The notes: generated by a model from the letters alone, not told the origin. A stretch of 64,000 nt of DNA from Osedax fenrisi (GCA_964019155.1 OZ025239.1:104280298-104344297), one strand, 5' to 3'. Positions 35,628 to 46,448 are shown, counted from the stretch's first letter. Program-made: numbers and translations.

Positions 35628-35954
35628 TTTGTTAGGTATGCATGCCACGAGATCATTATCTTCTAATAATTTGTCATCAATAAGTATTGATGCTGATGTG
35701 AGCTGTTCTTTCAATCCTCGGTTCAGTAATCTGGTTCTCATCTTTACTAATTTTACTTTCGTTAAATCGGGTTGGCATACATGTTCATGAGAATTTCCAG
35801 AAGGTGTGCGAACATACCCATTATTCCTGTCTACAATACCAGCTTTGCATAACAGCAGTTTGTTCTTGTGTTTACATTTCCAATGCACAGTGCTATACAT
35901 ATACAGCGGCGGTCCGCTATATATAGCAATGTGGCTAGCACGCGAGGCAGTCAT
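35607..35954 (-). CDS. FLYWCH-type zinc-finger protein fragment
   Basis: 115-codon minus-strand frame from ATG 35954. Residues 25-27 (WKC), 36 (Cys in LCKA) and 56/58 (SHEH) make the C-C-H-H pattern of a FLYWCH finger, preceded by aromatic residues (YMYSTVHW) and followed by a helical KVKLVKMRTRL stretch, as in FLYWCH-MULE proteins. In animals FLYWCH fingers often sit N-terminal to a MULE transposase domain, so this may be the 5' part of the system whose C-terminal exon is repeated at 1-25 kb on the same strand. The frame runs out at 35607. The GC content is above background. Confidence 0.6.
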   Translation of the reverse strand: MTASRASHIAIYSGPPLYMYSTVHWKCKHKNKLLLCKAGIVDRNNGYVRTPSGNSHEHVCQPDLTKVKLVKMRTRLLNRGLKEQLTSASILIDDKLLEDNDLVACIPNKKSSRVF

Positions 35955-35978
35955 TCATGACACCGATCAGGAATTATA

Positions 35979-36439
35979 ATAATTGATATACCAGTCTTGC
36001 TGAGTATGCATGAAGCCGATCCTTGATTTGTATATCAGATGTATACATTAACGACAATACACCATACACTCCGGTATATACTGAGAAGGCAGTGATGTTA
36101 AGTTAGGAAGTGAAGAAGAAAGCTAAAACTAGAATATAGTATCGAGGAAATGATGTTAACGGCTAATAGTAGTCATAGAATAGTATTCTAATATAGGTAT
36201 ATAAACCTATTTAGTTTATAGTATTCTTTAACATTCTATTCACCGCTAGTTTTTTATATATTTTGTTATTAAATTTTCGGAAATATTTTCCTAAGACCGA
36301 TTAGCCAATTCCTCGCTGCTATTTTTGTAATACTTTTATAAATTGTGCTTAATATTATTATTTTCCGCTAATTGATATGCTAACCATCTAGCATCTTTAT
36401 TTGTTATTAAAACAGAATCCCTTTTTATTTTATAATATA
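35979..36439. repeat. 457-bp direct repeat, right copy
   Basis: See 33824-34280; a few substitutions and small indels between the two copies. Confidence 0.85.
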
Positions 36440-36440
36440 C
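36290..36440 (-). pseudogene. pogo/Tc5-type HTH relic, right copy
   Basis: Minus strand reads SVLITNKDARWLAYQLAENN and then IKHNL, with a stop where the left copy reads on into KYYKNSSEELANR. Sequence upstream of this motif is unrelated to the left copy. Confidence 0.5.
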
Positions 36441-36781
36441 CCAGCAAATATATCTATATACGGCTATAGTCGAAATATATAGTAGAAATAGTCGTAAGTA
36501 TAAAATAGTAATATTTTCTAACGTATTTGTTATCTCGAAGGCCAAAATATATGGACGGCTCTTGTTCATCTTGAAGGTGTCTTGTCAATGATAATCAAGG
36601 ACTGCTTTTCAAATCTAGATGGATGTATGATATATACAAATAAGATTATAAGTAAACTTATATATTTAATATAAATTAATGGGTTTGCATTAGAGTTCAG
36701 AGTTTTGGATATATATCTATTTGTATAGATCTGGTTATAATCTGATTGAATTAACGTGAGAGTAGCTTTGAAAGTAATACA

Positions 36782-36839
<58 letters not shown>

Positions 36840-37540
36840 TGATATAACTGATGAAAATATGATCACTTCTGTAATTACTAAATGACACGTAGCCGTTAAT
36901 TTAAAAATGCGGGATTTATTTCTAATAACCTATATTCACATATGTTTTTAAACAGAACATAAGTCAAGCTATCAAATAAAATAAGATAGCTAAATACAAA
37001 ATATTAACTACATTATTTTATTATTGAATAAGTAATTTATAAAATAATATAATCACGACCAATATACTAGCTCTAGCCATAAAAATAGTCATACCCACAT
37101 CATCCACACTAAAATCATAGGCTACATTGCTCAAATAAATATAAAATATGCTATATTTCATTTTTTTATAAACAAGGTCATAAGAATATATTCTGTTTAT
37201 TATGTATATATACATTGTGTAATATGAATTTACCGACTTTAAACACAAATATACAGTGGGTAATATAAATTTAAATATTTCGTCATATGAATAATTATAA
37301 AATTAATTATACCTATATAATATAGAAGAATAAAAAAGGATTTTAGCACAAACATGTATGATAAAATATATAAACATATTTAATATTTGTACTACAAATT
37401 ATCAATAAATTATAAAATATATATATATCTATAGATAGTCTATTAGATAATACAACACATCTATTTACTATAGTAATATAATACTATATATAATAATATA
37501 GTATATTATATAATCACTATATAATTTAAAAGTGTATTAC
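36441..37540. other. AT-rich stretch with (TA)n at 36788-36836
   Basis: No gene seen. Contains one long TA run and low-complexity AT sequence. Confidence 0.45.
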
Positions 37541-37785
37541 ATATGGATTCCAATGATCTCGTACGAAGTGATCTCGTTAAGATTGGTGATCACGCGCAAT
37601 TTTAATTTAAATAATTATTTATAGATAGTAGAATAGATATTGAACACAATATCATCAAACCAAAATACTCGAAACGAGATCACTGGTTACCTTGCATATT
37701 ATATAGTATATAATATAGGTTACTTAATATTAATATTTTAAAAAAGTAATCAATTATATATGGTATCCTAGTAATAGTCATAAAT

Positions 37786-38142
37786 ATTAAAAATCGAATC
37801 GCGTGAGTGCTCTAAATAACAAAAGTTATGGTTTTAAATAGATTGCGAAATTTGGTATACATTTTATATTTTCATAATTATTATACTTTTAAAGTAACTT
37901 TGATAGTGTAAACATATATATTTATAAATATAGTATAATAATTATACTAATTCATAAGTATATTATAATGAATAAAATATAATAAACAAATTACTAAAAT
38001 ATATATTTCTACTATTAAATATATTATATTATTTATATGTAAGGAATAATAATTATGAACATATAAAATATATACGTAATTTAGTGATCTATTTAGAACA
38101 GTATCTTTCGTTATTTAAAGCTCTCACGCGCTTCTATTTTTA
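37786..38142. mobile_element. Short TIR element (~355 bp)
   Basis: Imperfect inverted ends: cgcgtgagtgctctaaataac on the left and gttatttaaagctctcacgcg on the right. Interior AT-rich, no ORF. Confidence 0.55.
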
Positions 38143-38332
38143 AATATCTATGTCTACAACTATGATAACACAAGTTTAACTTGTTTAACAAGTTCAAGTT
38201 CAAGTTATACATGTATAATCAATTTATGATGTCTCATCAATTTAACACTGACTGTGTTAAAGTTTAACAGTCAATATTAGTTTATTATATAACTTATATT
38301 AAATGAAAAAATATATTCTATCATCATTTCCA

Positions 38333-38492
38333 CTGTCATAACTATTGGTCCAGCTGTCAATTCGAATTTTATTTAATATAAGTTATAAAATAAACAAATA
38401 TAATATTTAAATTCATGTATATTCAAACCATTATTTTTATAATTTAATTATATATTATATAATTAGATGACCGCTGGACCAATAGTTATGAG
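38333..38492. repeat. Inverted repeat with ~20-bp arms
   Basis: gtcataactattggtccagc (38333-38352) and gctggaccaatagttatga (about 38473-38491). Several ttgacc/ggtcaa motifs and a second ggaccaatagtt follow to 38590. Confidence 0.7.
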
Positions 38493-38753
38493 TCATAACT
38501 TATGACCGTAAAAATGACCATTTTTGGTCATACATTGACCGTTACATTGACCGCTAAATTGAGAGGTGGACCAATAGTTCGCTTGGTCCAATCATTGAGT
38601 CAATGATTCATTTACTATTATAATTAAATTTAATTTAACATCATCGATTTTGTTAAAAGTATCAACATACCACCGAACGGTTTAATAATAATTATAATAA
38701 TTATTGTCATAATTATTTAATAATATCGTATAACATAATATGTTATATATAAT

Positions 38754-38923
38754 AATTATATATTCAATGAGTTATTTAATTGTGATAAAAATACTTTATT
38801 TTATCATAATTATTTAATAATTTAATTATTAATTATTATAATTATTATGATAATAATTCAATAATAATTATGATAAAATAAAGTATTTTTATCACAATTA
38901 AATAACTCATTGAATATATAATT
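38754..38923. repeat. Near-perfect 60-bp inverted repeat
   Basis: Arms 38754-38813 and about 38864-38923 (core tcaatgagttatttaattgt) with a ~50-bp AT loop. A 34-bp direct repeat (aatttaattattaattatta) occurs in the loop and again at 38938-38972. Strong hairpin/cruciform potential. Confidence 0.85.
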
Positions 38924-39213
38924 GTGTTATAAGAATTAATAATTTAATTATTAATTATTATAATTATTATGATAATTATTATACTGAGTATCATAATGAT
39001 ACTCAGTATCGGGATCGGCGATCCAGGAAAAAAGGATCTGTGCCCATCACTGTATATATGTTTTTAACGAATCATACGTTATTTATGAACATATTTTATA
39101 AATTCGAATAGAAATAGATACTATAAATAATATTAATTTTGTAAAAAAAAGTATATTGATTAATTCGATCAAAATAATTTAAATATTTTTTAAATATTAT
39201 TTGTTTAATTGAC

Positions 39214-39884
39214 GTTATAGTAATGGAGGCGTTATAGTAATGGAGGCGTTATAGTAATGGAGACGTTATAGTAATGGAGGCGTTATAGTAATGGAGGCAG
39301 TAGTAATGGAGACGTTATAGTAATGGAGGCAGTAGTAATGGAGGCGTTATAGTAATGGAGGCGTTATAGTAATGGAGGCGTTATAGTAATGGAGGCGTTA
39401 TAGTAATGGAGGCGTTATAGTAATGGAGGCGTTATAGTAATGGAGGCGTTATAGTAATGGAGGCGTTATAGTAATGGAGGCGTTATAGTAATGGAGGCGT
39501 TATAGTAATGGAGACGTTATAGTAATGGAGGCGTTATAGTAATGGAGGCAGTAGTAATGGAGGCGTTATAGTAATGGAGGCAGTAGTAATGGAGGCAGTA
39601 GTAATGGAGGCGTTATAGTAATGGAGATGTTATAGTAATGGAGGCGTTATAGTAATGGAGGCGTTATAGTAATGGAGATGTTATAGTAATGGAGGCGTTA
39701 TAGTAATGGAGGCGTTATAGTAATGGAGATGTTATAGTAATGGAGATGTTATAGTAATGGAGATGTTATAGTAATGGAGATGTTATAGTAATGGAGACGT
39801 TATAGTAATGGAGGCGTTATAGTAATGGAGGCGTTATAGTAATGGAGGCCTTATAGTAATGGAGGCGTTATAGTAATGGAGGCG
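39214..39884. repeat. 17-bp minisatellite GTTATAGTAATGGAGGC
   Basis: About 39 tandem units over 671 bp. Variants at the last bases (GGC, GAC, GAT) cluster in runs, and a shorter AGTAGTAATGGAGGC form recurs. Confidence 0.95.
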
Positions 39885-40024
39885 TTTCGCAGAAATTGCG
39901 CGAACTAAATATACATTATTTGAAGGGGGTTTTCTAAAAAAATATAATCGGAAATATTCCAGGATTATATAATTCGAAAAATAGTCGATACTCTAAATAT
40001 TTAAGTATTTAAATATTCCAGTAG

Positions 40025-40351
40025 TTAAACATATAGGTGCAATGTACCCGATACGGGCAATACGTACTGAATAGCGCATGTACATCGCGCGCGCATGTGA
40101 ATAGCGTTAGCTGCCTTCGCCGCGAGTTTAACCTTACGACCTCTCAGCGACCTCTTTTCGCTGACAATTCTAATGCGTTCTTGGTCTATTGTTGTGTGAG
40201 ATGTACGTGACGTATTAGTATGGCGTGATGTAATCAAATGATCAGTTAGTCTAGATATACAGCGCAATGTTAGCTGTGATGTGGATACCCTCAGACGATG
40301 CTGTATTACAGTGGGCAGAACCTTGTTGTAGGGAACACATGTAGCTAGCAT
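40025..40351 (-). CDS. GC-rich unrecognised ORF
   Basis: 108-codon minus-strand frame in a sharply GC-richer island. The product is basic (IRIVSEKRSLRGRKVKLAAKA), with no membrane segment. Possible splice sites inside (acceptor aatacag before CATCGT near 40302; donor-like gtcgtaag near 40140) mean the real exon may be shorter. No family recognised. Confidence 0.4.
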   Translation of the reverse strand: MLATCVPYNKVLPTVIQHRLRVSTSQLTLRCISRLTDHLITSRHTNTSRTSHTTIDQERIRIVSEKRSLRGRKVKLAAKAANAIHMRARCTCAIQYVLPVSGTLHLYV

Positions 40352-40800
40352 CAGGGTTGGGGTCTAATACACTTTATCAAATACAAATACAAAATACAAA
40401 TATTAACCAATCAAATATTAAATCATAAAATAATAATCCCAATCACTATATCAGATTGCAGTAACAATAGACTTGTTGCTTGGGATATTATAAGTTATAA
40501 TTTATAACATCTATACATTAAATTCATAAATTTACTTATAGTATTCATAAAATTATTTGAAAATTATTGTTTTATTATATAATTTTTGTTATTTAATAAA
40601 TGTATTCTTTAATATAATATTAATATAAATGGTAACTTCTTTTACATTCATAAATCAATTGTTTAAATTATACATTCTATTAAATTATTAACATATTTTT
40701 AAAAGTACATTTGAAGCTTTATTTGATAAAATACACCAAATACAACAATCAAATATAAATATATCATTGAACAAAATACATCGAGTAATATATAATAACC
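40352..40800. other. AT-rich spacer with no gene seen
   Basis: Low-complexity AT sequence. A phrase about aaatac-type repeats (40380-40400 and 40730-40745) recurs. Confidence 0.4.
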
Positions 40801-40804
40801 CCCA

Positions 40805-41175
40805 TAATACCCTCGAAGGAGGTATGCAGGGGGGGTGTAGAAGGAGGTATGCAGGGGAGGTGTAGAAGTAGGTGTGTGGGTGAGGGGGTGTAGAAGGAGG
40901 TATGCAGGGGGGGTGTAGAAGGAGGTGTGTGGGGGGGGGGTGAAGAAGGAGGTGTGTAGAAGGAGGTGTGTGGGGGAGGTGTAGAAGGAGGTGTGTGAGG
41001 GAGGTGTAGAAGTAGGTATGCAGGGGGGGGTGTAGAAGGAGGTGTGTGGGGGAGGTGTAGAAGGAGGTATGCAGGGAGGGTGTAGAAGGAGGTATGCAGG
41101 GAGGGTGTAGAAGGAGGTATGCGGGGGGGGGTGTAGAAGGAGGTATGCGGGGGGGGGGTGTAGATGGGGGTGTGT
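40805..41175. repeat. G-rich minisatellite (GTGTAGAAGGAGGTATGCAGG core)
   Basis: About 14 degenerate 25-28-bp units with G runs of 4-9 on the plus strand; many potential G-quadruplexes. Confidence 0.95.
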
Positions 41176-41200
41176 CTACCCGGTGGTGGGGCTAACTAAC

Positions 41201-41278
41201 CGCCGAATTGTTAGCGTGGTACAGCAGTGACTTGTCCACTACGAACGATGCGTTCTTCTCTTCGGGGATAGCAAATAG
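41201..41278 (-). CDS. Probable 78-nt exon, minus strand
   Basis: After a strong pyrimidine-rich acceptor (ttcaccccgtacag) the minus strand is open for 26 codons (FAIPEEKNASFVVDKSLLYH and on) with GC-rich third positions, to a GTTAGT donor at 41195-41200. Alternatively it reads on to a TAG at 41192 as a last exon. The plus strand is also open, but its acceptor is poor. Confidence 0.4.
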
Positions 41279-41639
41279 CTGTACGGGGTGAAGGGGTGTA
41301 AGGGGTGAATGTATTACTATTAACCCTAATGTAAGGGGTGCATGTATATGTAGAATACTAGTAGTTTATTACCGAACAACATAAATTTAATTTATACATA
41401 TGGTACGGTTTGACTTTGTTTTGGTACCAAATGACTGGTATCCCACTATCTGATGCTGATTCAGCATTGCTGATAATATTGCGTAAGTTCACATTCGATC
41501 AAGATATTTTCAAGTCGCGATTATAAGTTAATTATTAATATGAATACTAGTGAAATCTAAGCTTTATGATATACATTGTCTGGCCGATGTTATTCCATTG
41601 TAAACTGTTGCTGTCACCATTATCATCATTACTATCTCC

Positions 41640-41850
41640 ACCCTATCCCACTACTAGCACCACTATCCCCACCCTACCCCCACTACTAACCCCACTACTA
41701 GCACCACTATTCCCACCCTACCCTACACCCACCCTACCCTAACCATGTAGTCTTGCTCGCTATCCCCACTACTACCCCCAGCCTACCCCTACCCTTACCC
41801 CACCCTCATCCCACCCTAACCATGTAGTCTTGCTCGCTATCCCCCATATC
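41640..41850. repeat. C-rich repeat (CCACCCTACCCC), with a duplicated CATGTAGTCTTGCTCGCTAT
   Basis: Imperfect C-rich repeats. The 20-mer catgtagtcttgctcgctat occurs at 41744 and 41820. Confidence 0.8.
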
Positions 41851-41929
41851 GTCATCACTATTGTTATCGTCTCCTCCTTCATTGTTCTCAGTGTTTCGCT
41901 TAGATTTACTGCCAATAAAGATCATTATT

Positions 41930-42010
41930 TATAGTGTCATAGTGTTATAGGGTCATAATGTTATAGTGTCATAGGGTCGTAGGGTTATAGGGTTATAGCG
42001 TTATATGTAA
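41930..42010. repeat. GTTATAGGGTCATA-type short tandem repeat
   Basis: Eight or so units of ~10 bp (gtgttatagg/gtcataggg), followed by two ggttaggtt phrases near 42080. Confidence 0.7.
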
Positions 42011-42677
42011 AAAGTGAGTATAGTAGGAACATGTGCAGTTTGTGAATAGGATTTAAGCGTAAATTATCATACTTAGTAGGGTTAGGTTAAGAGGGTTAGG
42101 TTTCATTTTATCATATTAAAATTTATCACAAAATTATTGTTTATTCAACAGTATATTAATTATTATTATAATAAGAATAATATAAATATAGATATTATAT
42201 TTGTTTTTGTTACTAACTTTTTTCTATTTTTTACGGATTCATAAACTTTGTGCACTAACATAATTAAATATTCCACCTATATAATATTGAGGATATTATT
42301 ATATAAACATGTACTTATATTAGTTAGCGTTTAAATATATTTAACCCTTTATGAGCTGTATAAATACGCTGTACTTCAGTAACAATACCACAGCATATGT
42401 ATATTAGGTAATTAAGAGTATGCAATTAGAAATACAACATATTACTATATGAAATATAGATTTTGTAACATTAAAGGTTTTTCCCTACATTTATTGTGGC
42501 CAGTTATGATGAAGAGTAACACCTGTTATGCCAGCTAACAATGTCACACTCTTGTACGTAACGATTTGCTATGATTAAATCTAAAATTAGATCATCAATG
42601 TTATGTAAAACGTTTTAACTAATATATTTGCATCTAATATAGCATGCTGCCTCTAATATAACATGCTAATTCCACAG

Positions 42678-42780
42678 TTAATGATCGCGAGGCTAGCCAA
42701 TCATTGGACGAGAATCTCACGGCTATCAGCATCGTGGAACTGGTCAAGCACATCAAAGATGCCCGACTCCCACTTCAAAC
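42678..42780 (+). CDS. Probable exon of an unrecognised plus-strand gene
   Basis: 103-nt GC-rich segment between tccacag and gtaaca. With two bases at each end completing split codons it is open for 33 codons: NDREASQSLDENLTAISIVE, followed by LVKHIKDARLPLQ. Helical, soluble, no recognised family. The minus strand lacks matching splice sites. Its 3' phase does not join 43640 or 44188 directly, so at least one exon is missing between them or they are different genes. Confidence 0.5.
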
Positions 42781-43099
42781 GTAACACCATAAAGAGGGTT
42801 AGAATCGCCCCCTAGTGGTAGTAGTTGTAGTGCTAATTATGGTAGTGGTAATGTAGTTATGTTAATATTTATAAGATATAGGTAATTACTTTAAATAGTA
42901 ACATTTATCCACAGAAATTAAACTGAATATATAAATGTATAATTTAAACATTTATATATATAAGCTCAATTTAATATTTAATATCAAATTTAATATTTAA
43001 TATTAACGACGTTAATGAATTCCGTTATTATATCTATATAATAAAACCTCTGCAACGAGTAATATAATACTTAGTTTCTATGCGTGGCCACAATAATAC

Positions 43100-43552
43100 C
43101 AACGATTTTGCGAAGCAAAGATATAACACTCCCTATGCATGCAACGTAATTTAGTAATATACCCAACCGCTGCTAGCAGTAGTATCGAAATCACTGAAAT
43201 AGATTTAGGTTCGGCTCTGTTTGCATACAACAATGTTTTCATTGCTCTATTAAATTACATGCAATATAATTTAGCTTTTACTCACTAAATATATACTTAT
43301 AGCATTTAAAACATACATATCATATTTGTTTGTTATATATTAGTAATGAACACTTAGTTTTCATCATATAAATATTTATTTAAAGCATATTATTTAACAT
43401 TTTAAAAGTGTATAGTTAAATACGAATTTACATTATAAACAACACATAGTTCCTAAAGTAACCCGCTATAGGTGTCACCAGGGTATTTTGTATACAAATT
43501 CGAATTACACGATTTCGCGTAAGTGTTATATCTTTCCTTCGGAAAATCTTTG
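43100..43552. mobile_element. 453-bp TIR element, AAAGATTTTCC family copy 1
   Basis: Ends caacgattttgcgaagcaaa and (inverted) caaagattttccgaaggaaa, both followed by gatataacac. Flanked by ATAATAC on both sides (43093-43099, 43553-43559). Related to 46900-47421. Confidence 0.65.
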
Positions 43553-43639
43553 ATAATACTTTATAGCTCTACACACTAACTACACTATTAGTCTGGCCCT
43601 CACCATCAGTCCACTAATTACGACTAACCATATTTACAG

Positions 43640-43684
43640 ATGAAGTATAACTCCGATCACTCCAGGTTCCCGAAGCGAATATCT
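43640..43684 (+). CDS. Probable 45-nt exon, in phase with 44188-44424
   Basis: Between tatttacag and gtaaaagt. Fifteen codons from ATG: MKYNSDHSRFPKRIS. Phase 0 at both ends, matching the start of the next candidate exon. It may be a first coding exon or internal. Confidence 0.45.
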
Positions 43685-43829
43685 GTAAAAGTTTGTTACC
43701 ATAGCAACAATATTATCACCGTATTAACACTTTTGTAGAAACACAAATGATATATCGTTATTTTTTTAGAAATTGCGAAATTACTTCTCTAGAAAAAGGA
43801 AAAAGTCTGACGTTAGTAAACTAAATGTT

Positions 43830-44030
43830 CCTATATTTATTAGTTTTAATATTATATTTATTAGTTTTAACATTATATTAGTTAGTTATTAATATTATAT
43901 TTATCAGTTATTAATATTATATTTATTAGTTTTAATATTATATTTATTAGTTTTAACATTATATTAGTTAGTTATTAATATTATATTTATCAGTTATTAA
44001 TATTATAATTATTAGATTCGTTAGTTATAA
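43830..44030. repeat. AT-rich tandem repeat (TATTTATTAGTTTTAA), with ~80-bp higher-order unit
   Basis: Short ~20-bp units arranged in two ~80-bp super-units (43838-43919 and 43920-44003). Confidence 0.8.
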
Positions 44031-44187
44031 AACTCATATACAATTATAACTTACCCACGTAGTACTAGTTAAAATGACCTCATCTTATAGTGCAAGTTAG
44101 GCTTTAAAGATTATCATAAGCCACATGTTAAACCACGCCCCCTCCCTCGTGAACAGCACACTACAACCATTGAGAATGTAGCTGCAG

Positions 44188-44424
44188 GACTACAATCCGG
44201 TGCAGGAGGTATCGATAACTCCGCCCACTGCAATGGTGGACATCGAAGAGGAGCTTAGCCCCGCTGCTGCCCCCTCCTCTAACACGCCCCCTCCGGTGAC
44301 CACACCCTGTACACCGTTTATGATGATGAGTTTAATCGACTCGTTGCCTAAGACCTCGTCACTGGGCACACTAAAGAGGCCGGAATGTGGACCATTCAAG
44401 GTTACATATCCACCGGCACGCGTT
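44188..44424 (+). CDS. Probable 237-nt exon, Pro/Ser/Thr-rich
   Basis: GC-rich segment between gctgcag and gtatgt, exactly 79 open codons in phase 0, starting DYNPVQEVSITPP, with ELSPAAAPSSNTPPP in the middle and ending CGPFKVTYPPARV. Composition and clean borders argue for a real host exon, likely a disordered linker. The preceding candidate exon at 43640-43684 joins without frame change. No family recognised. Confidence 0.55.
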
Positions 44425-44550
44425 GTATGTAGCATACGTTATGTCGCTATACTTACTATACACCGTATTCATATTCTACCTATTTATGTCGTACATATAT
44501 CATATTTAATTAATGTCGTTAATATATTATATATCAGTAATATATTATCC

Positions 44551-45485
44551 GGATCATGTGAACAAACGTCCGTTCGCGTACCTTGTAAGGTACGCCATTT
44601 TTAAATCGCGTACCTTGATCGTTTAGATAAGGTACGCGATTTTAAAACATGTATAACTACACCTCGGATAATTAAATTCTAATGCGAATTATAAGTGTGT
44701 CTATTCATTTATTTTATTATGCAGACAAGAACATGATTATAATTATTATCAAAGATATCGATTATCTACATAGTTTTGTATTTTGTACCCATTTTTTATT
44801 TATTTTATTATATATATTTATATAAGAACAACAAGAAATAAAATAACAAGAACATGAATTTATCAATGATATCAATTATCTCCATTGTATTTAATTTACA
44901 AGTTTATCAATAATAAATGTACTGGTCCAAGAATATAACAAATATGGTGATATTATACTATGAGTTTTGTATTTTTCACAATAGATATTTGTGTATGTTT
45001 TATTATATATTTATAAGTAAGACACTTAATTAATTAAATAATATTTATTTTAATATATATAGTATAAATATTTAAAATGGAACACAAATAAAAATAAAAT
45101 AATACCGTATAAAATATATATATATATATATATATTGAAACGTGTTAATAATAATACTAGTAATATATAGTGTAAATATTTAAAAATGTACAAAAAAATA
45201 TTTATAATTTATAATTCGCGATTTTAAATCGCGTACCTTCATTAAATAAGTAAGGTACGCAATTTTTAAATCGTGTACCTTCAATAAATATGTAAGGTAC
45301 GCAATTTTTAAATCGCGTACCTTCATTAAATAAGTAAGGTACGCGATTCTAAAATCGCGTACCTTATCCAAACGATCAAGGTACGCGATTCTAAAATCGC
45401 GTACCTTGTATATTTATTGAAGGTACGCGATTTAAAAATCGCGTACCTTAGAAGGTACGCGAACGGACGTTTGTTCACATGATCC
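44551..45485. mobile_element. 935-bp TIR element with internal hairpin array
   Basis: Perfect ~34-bp TIRs (GGATCATGTGAACAAACGTC followed by CGTTCGCGTACCTT, inverted at 45452-45485). Flanked by TATTATCC / TATTATCT, an 8-bp duplication with one mismatch, as expected for hAT-like insertion. Just inside both TIRs are hairpin units GCGTACCTT-N-AAGGTACGC; the right side holds about five in a strict 42-bp tandem (45217-45450). No transposase: non-autonomous. Confidence 0.85.
45217..45450. repeat. 42-bp tandem hairpin array inside the 935-bp element
   Basis: Five or so units, each with inverted CGCGTACCTT / AAGGTACGCG around a ~10-bp loop and joined by attttaaat linkers. A period-14 reading frame across it (KVRDLKIAYLTYL) is only a consequence of the 42-bp period. 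Confidence 0.9.
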
Positions 45486-45518
45486 TATTATCTTTCTTAT
45501 CACGATTGTTCTCTCGTA

Positions 45519-45931
45519 CCCAGCAAACAGTAAGAGCAGCATAACAGCATATGCTAGAGCCTCAAATGTTTACATTGTGCTATTATGCTGCTATTAAATG
45601 TCTATTATGCTGCTATTAATTTTAAATGTATATTATGCTGCTGTTATGCTGCTATTATGCTGCTATTAATTTTAAATGTATATTATGCTGCTATTATAAT
45701 AATAGCAGCATAATAGCAGCATAATATACATTTAAAATTAATAGCAGCATAATATTAGCATAATAGCAGCATAATAGCAGCATAACAGCAGCATAATATC
45801 CTGACAAATTAATAGCAGCATAATAGCAGCATAATATACATCTAATAGCAGCATAATAGCACAATGTAAACATTTGAGGCTCTAGCATATGCTGTTATGC
45901 TGCTATTATGCTGCTCTTACTGTTTGCTGGG
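45519..45931. mobile_element. 413-bp foldback element, CCCAGCAAAC family copy 1
   Basis: Starts CCCAGCAAACAGTAAGAGCA and ends with its inverse. Flanked by TA on each side. Almost the whole element is an inverted repeat made of GCTGCTATTAT repeats, with a conserved gctagagcctcaaatgttta block in each arm. Confidence 0.9.
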
Positions 45932-46448
45932 TATTTTCAGATTAATTATTTAATATTTATAGATTATTTTCTATGATATTCTAAAGCTAACTTAGCCATG
46001 CAATGCATTACTACCATTGCTTACATAACACTAATACTTATTGCATAATGTTACAGATGCTCCAGCCGAGAAGGCTGAACCTCGACTCCATGAACTTTTA
46101 ATAAACATTATATATAATATTAACAACTGTGTCATCATTTATACTAATATTTACGAATAAACATAAAAATATGTATACATATATATATATTATCTATACA
46201 TATAGTGAATATATAAAAGTAACACATGTAAATGTTTGATATGAAATTATATGCTATATTTATGTAATCAAAATCAGTACAGCGATTGTGTGTTATATAC
46301 TGTGATTAAAATAGAATCCACGAAATATATGCAGAGGTTATAGGGGTCATTTTTTATAATACAATATAACAACAGAGGAGGTCATAGCATACTTTATTTA
46401 TTTTATTTATTTATATAGTTTATTGACTTCAAAAACACATGGTGATTA

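Noticed and set aside
33824..36439. LTR retrotransposon with 457-bp LTRs
   Set aside because: The repeats lack TG...CA ends, and no gag, primer site or polymerase lies between them.
39214..39884. CRISPR array
   Set aside because: The 17-bp units are contiguous, with no spacers, in a eukaryotic window.
42075..42105. Telomere-like ggttaggtt phrases
   Set aside because: Only two or three imperfect units; the CCAACCTAACC repeats at 11.7 and 15 kb are likewise parts of longer tandem units.
45180..45371. Minus-strand ORF with a 14-residue repeat (KVRDLKIAYLTYL)
   Set aside because: The period is just the 42-bp hairpin array of the 935-bp TIR element; no start context or coding composition.
45694..45888. 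Minus-strand ORF rich in CYYAAI repeats
   Set aside because: Translation of the GCTGCTATTAT repeats of a foldback element.
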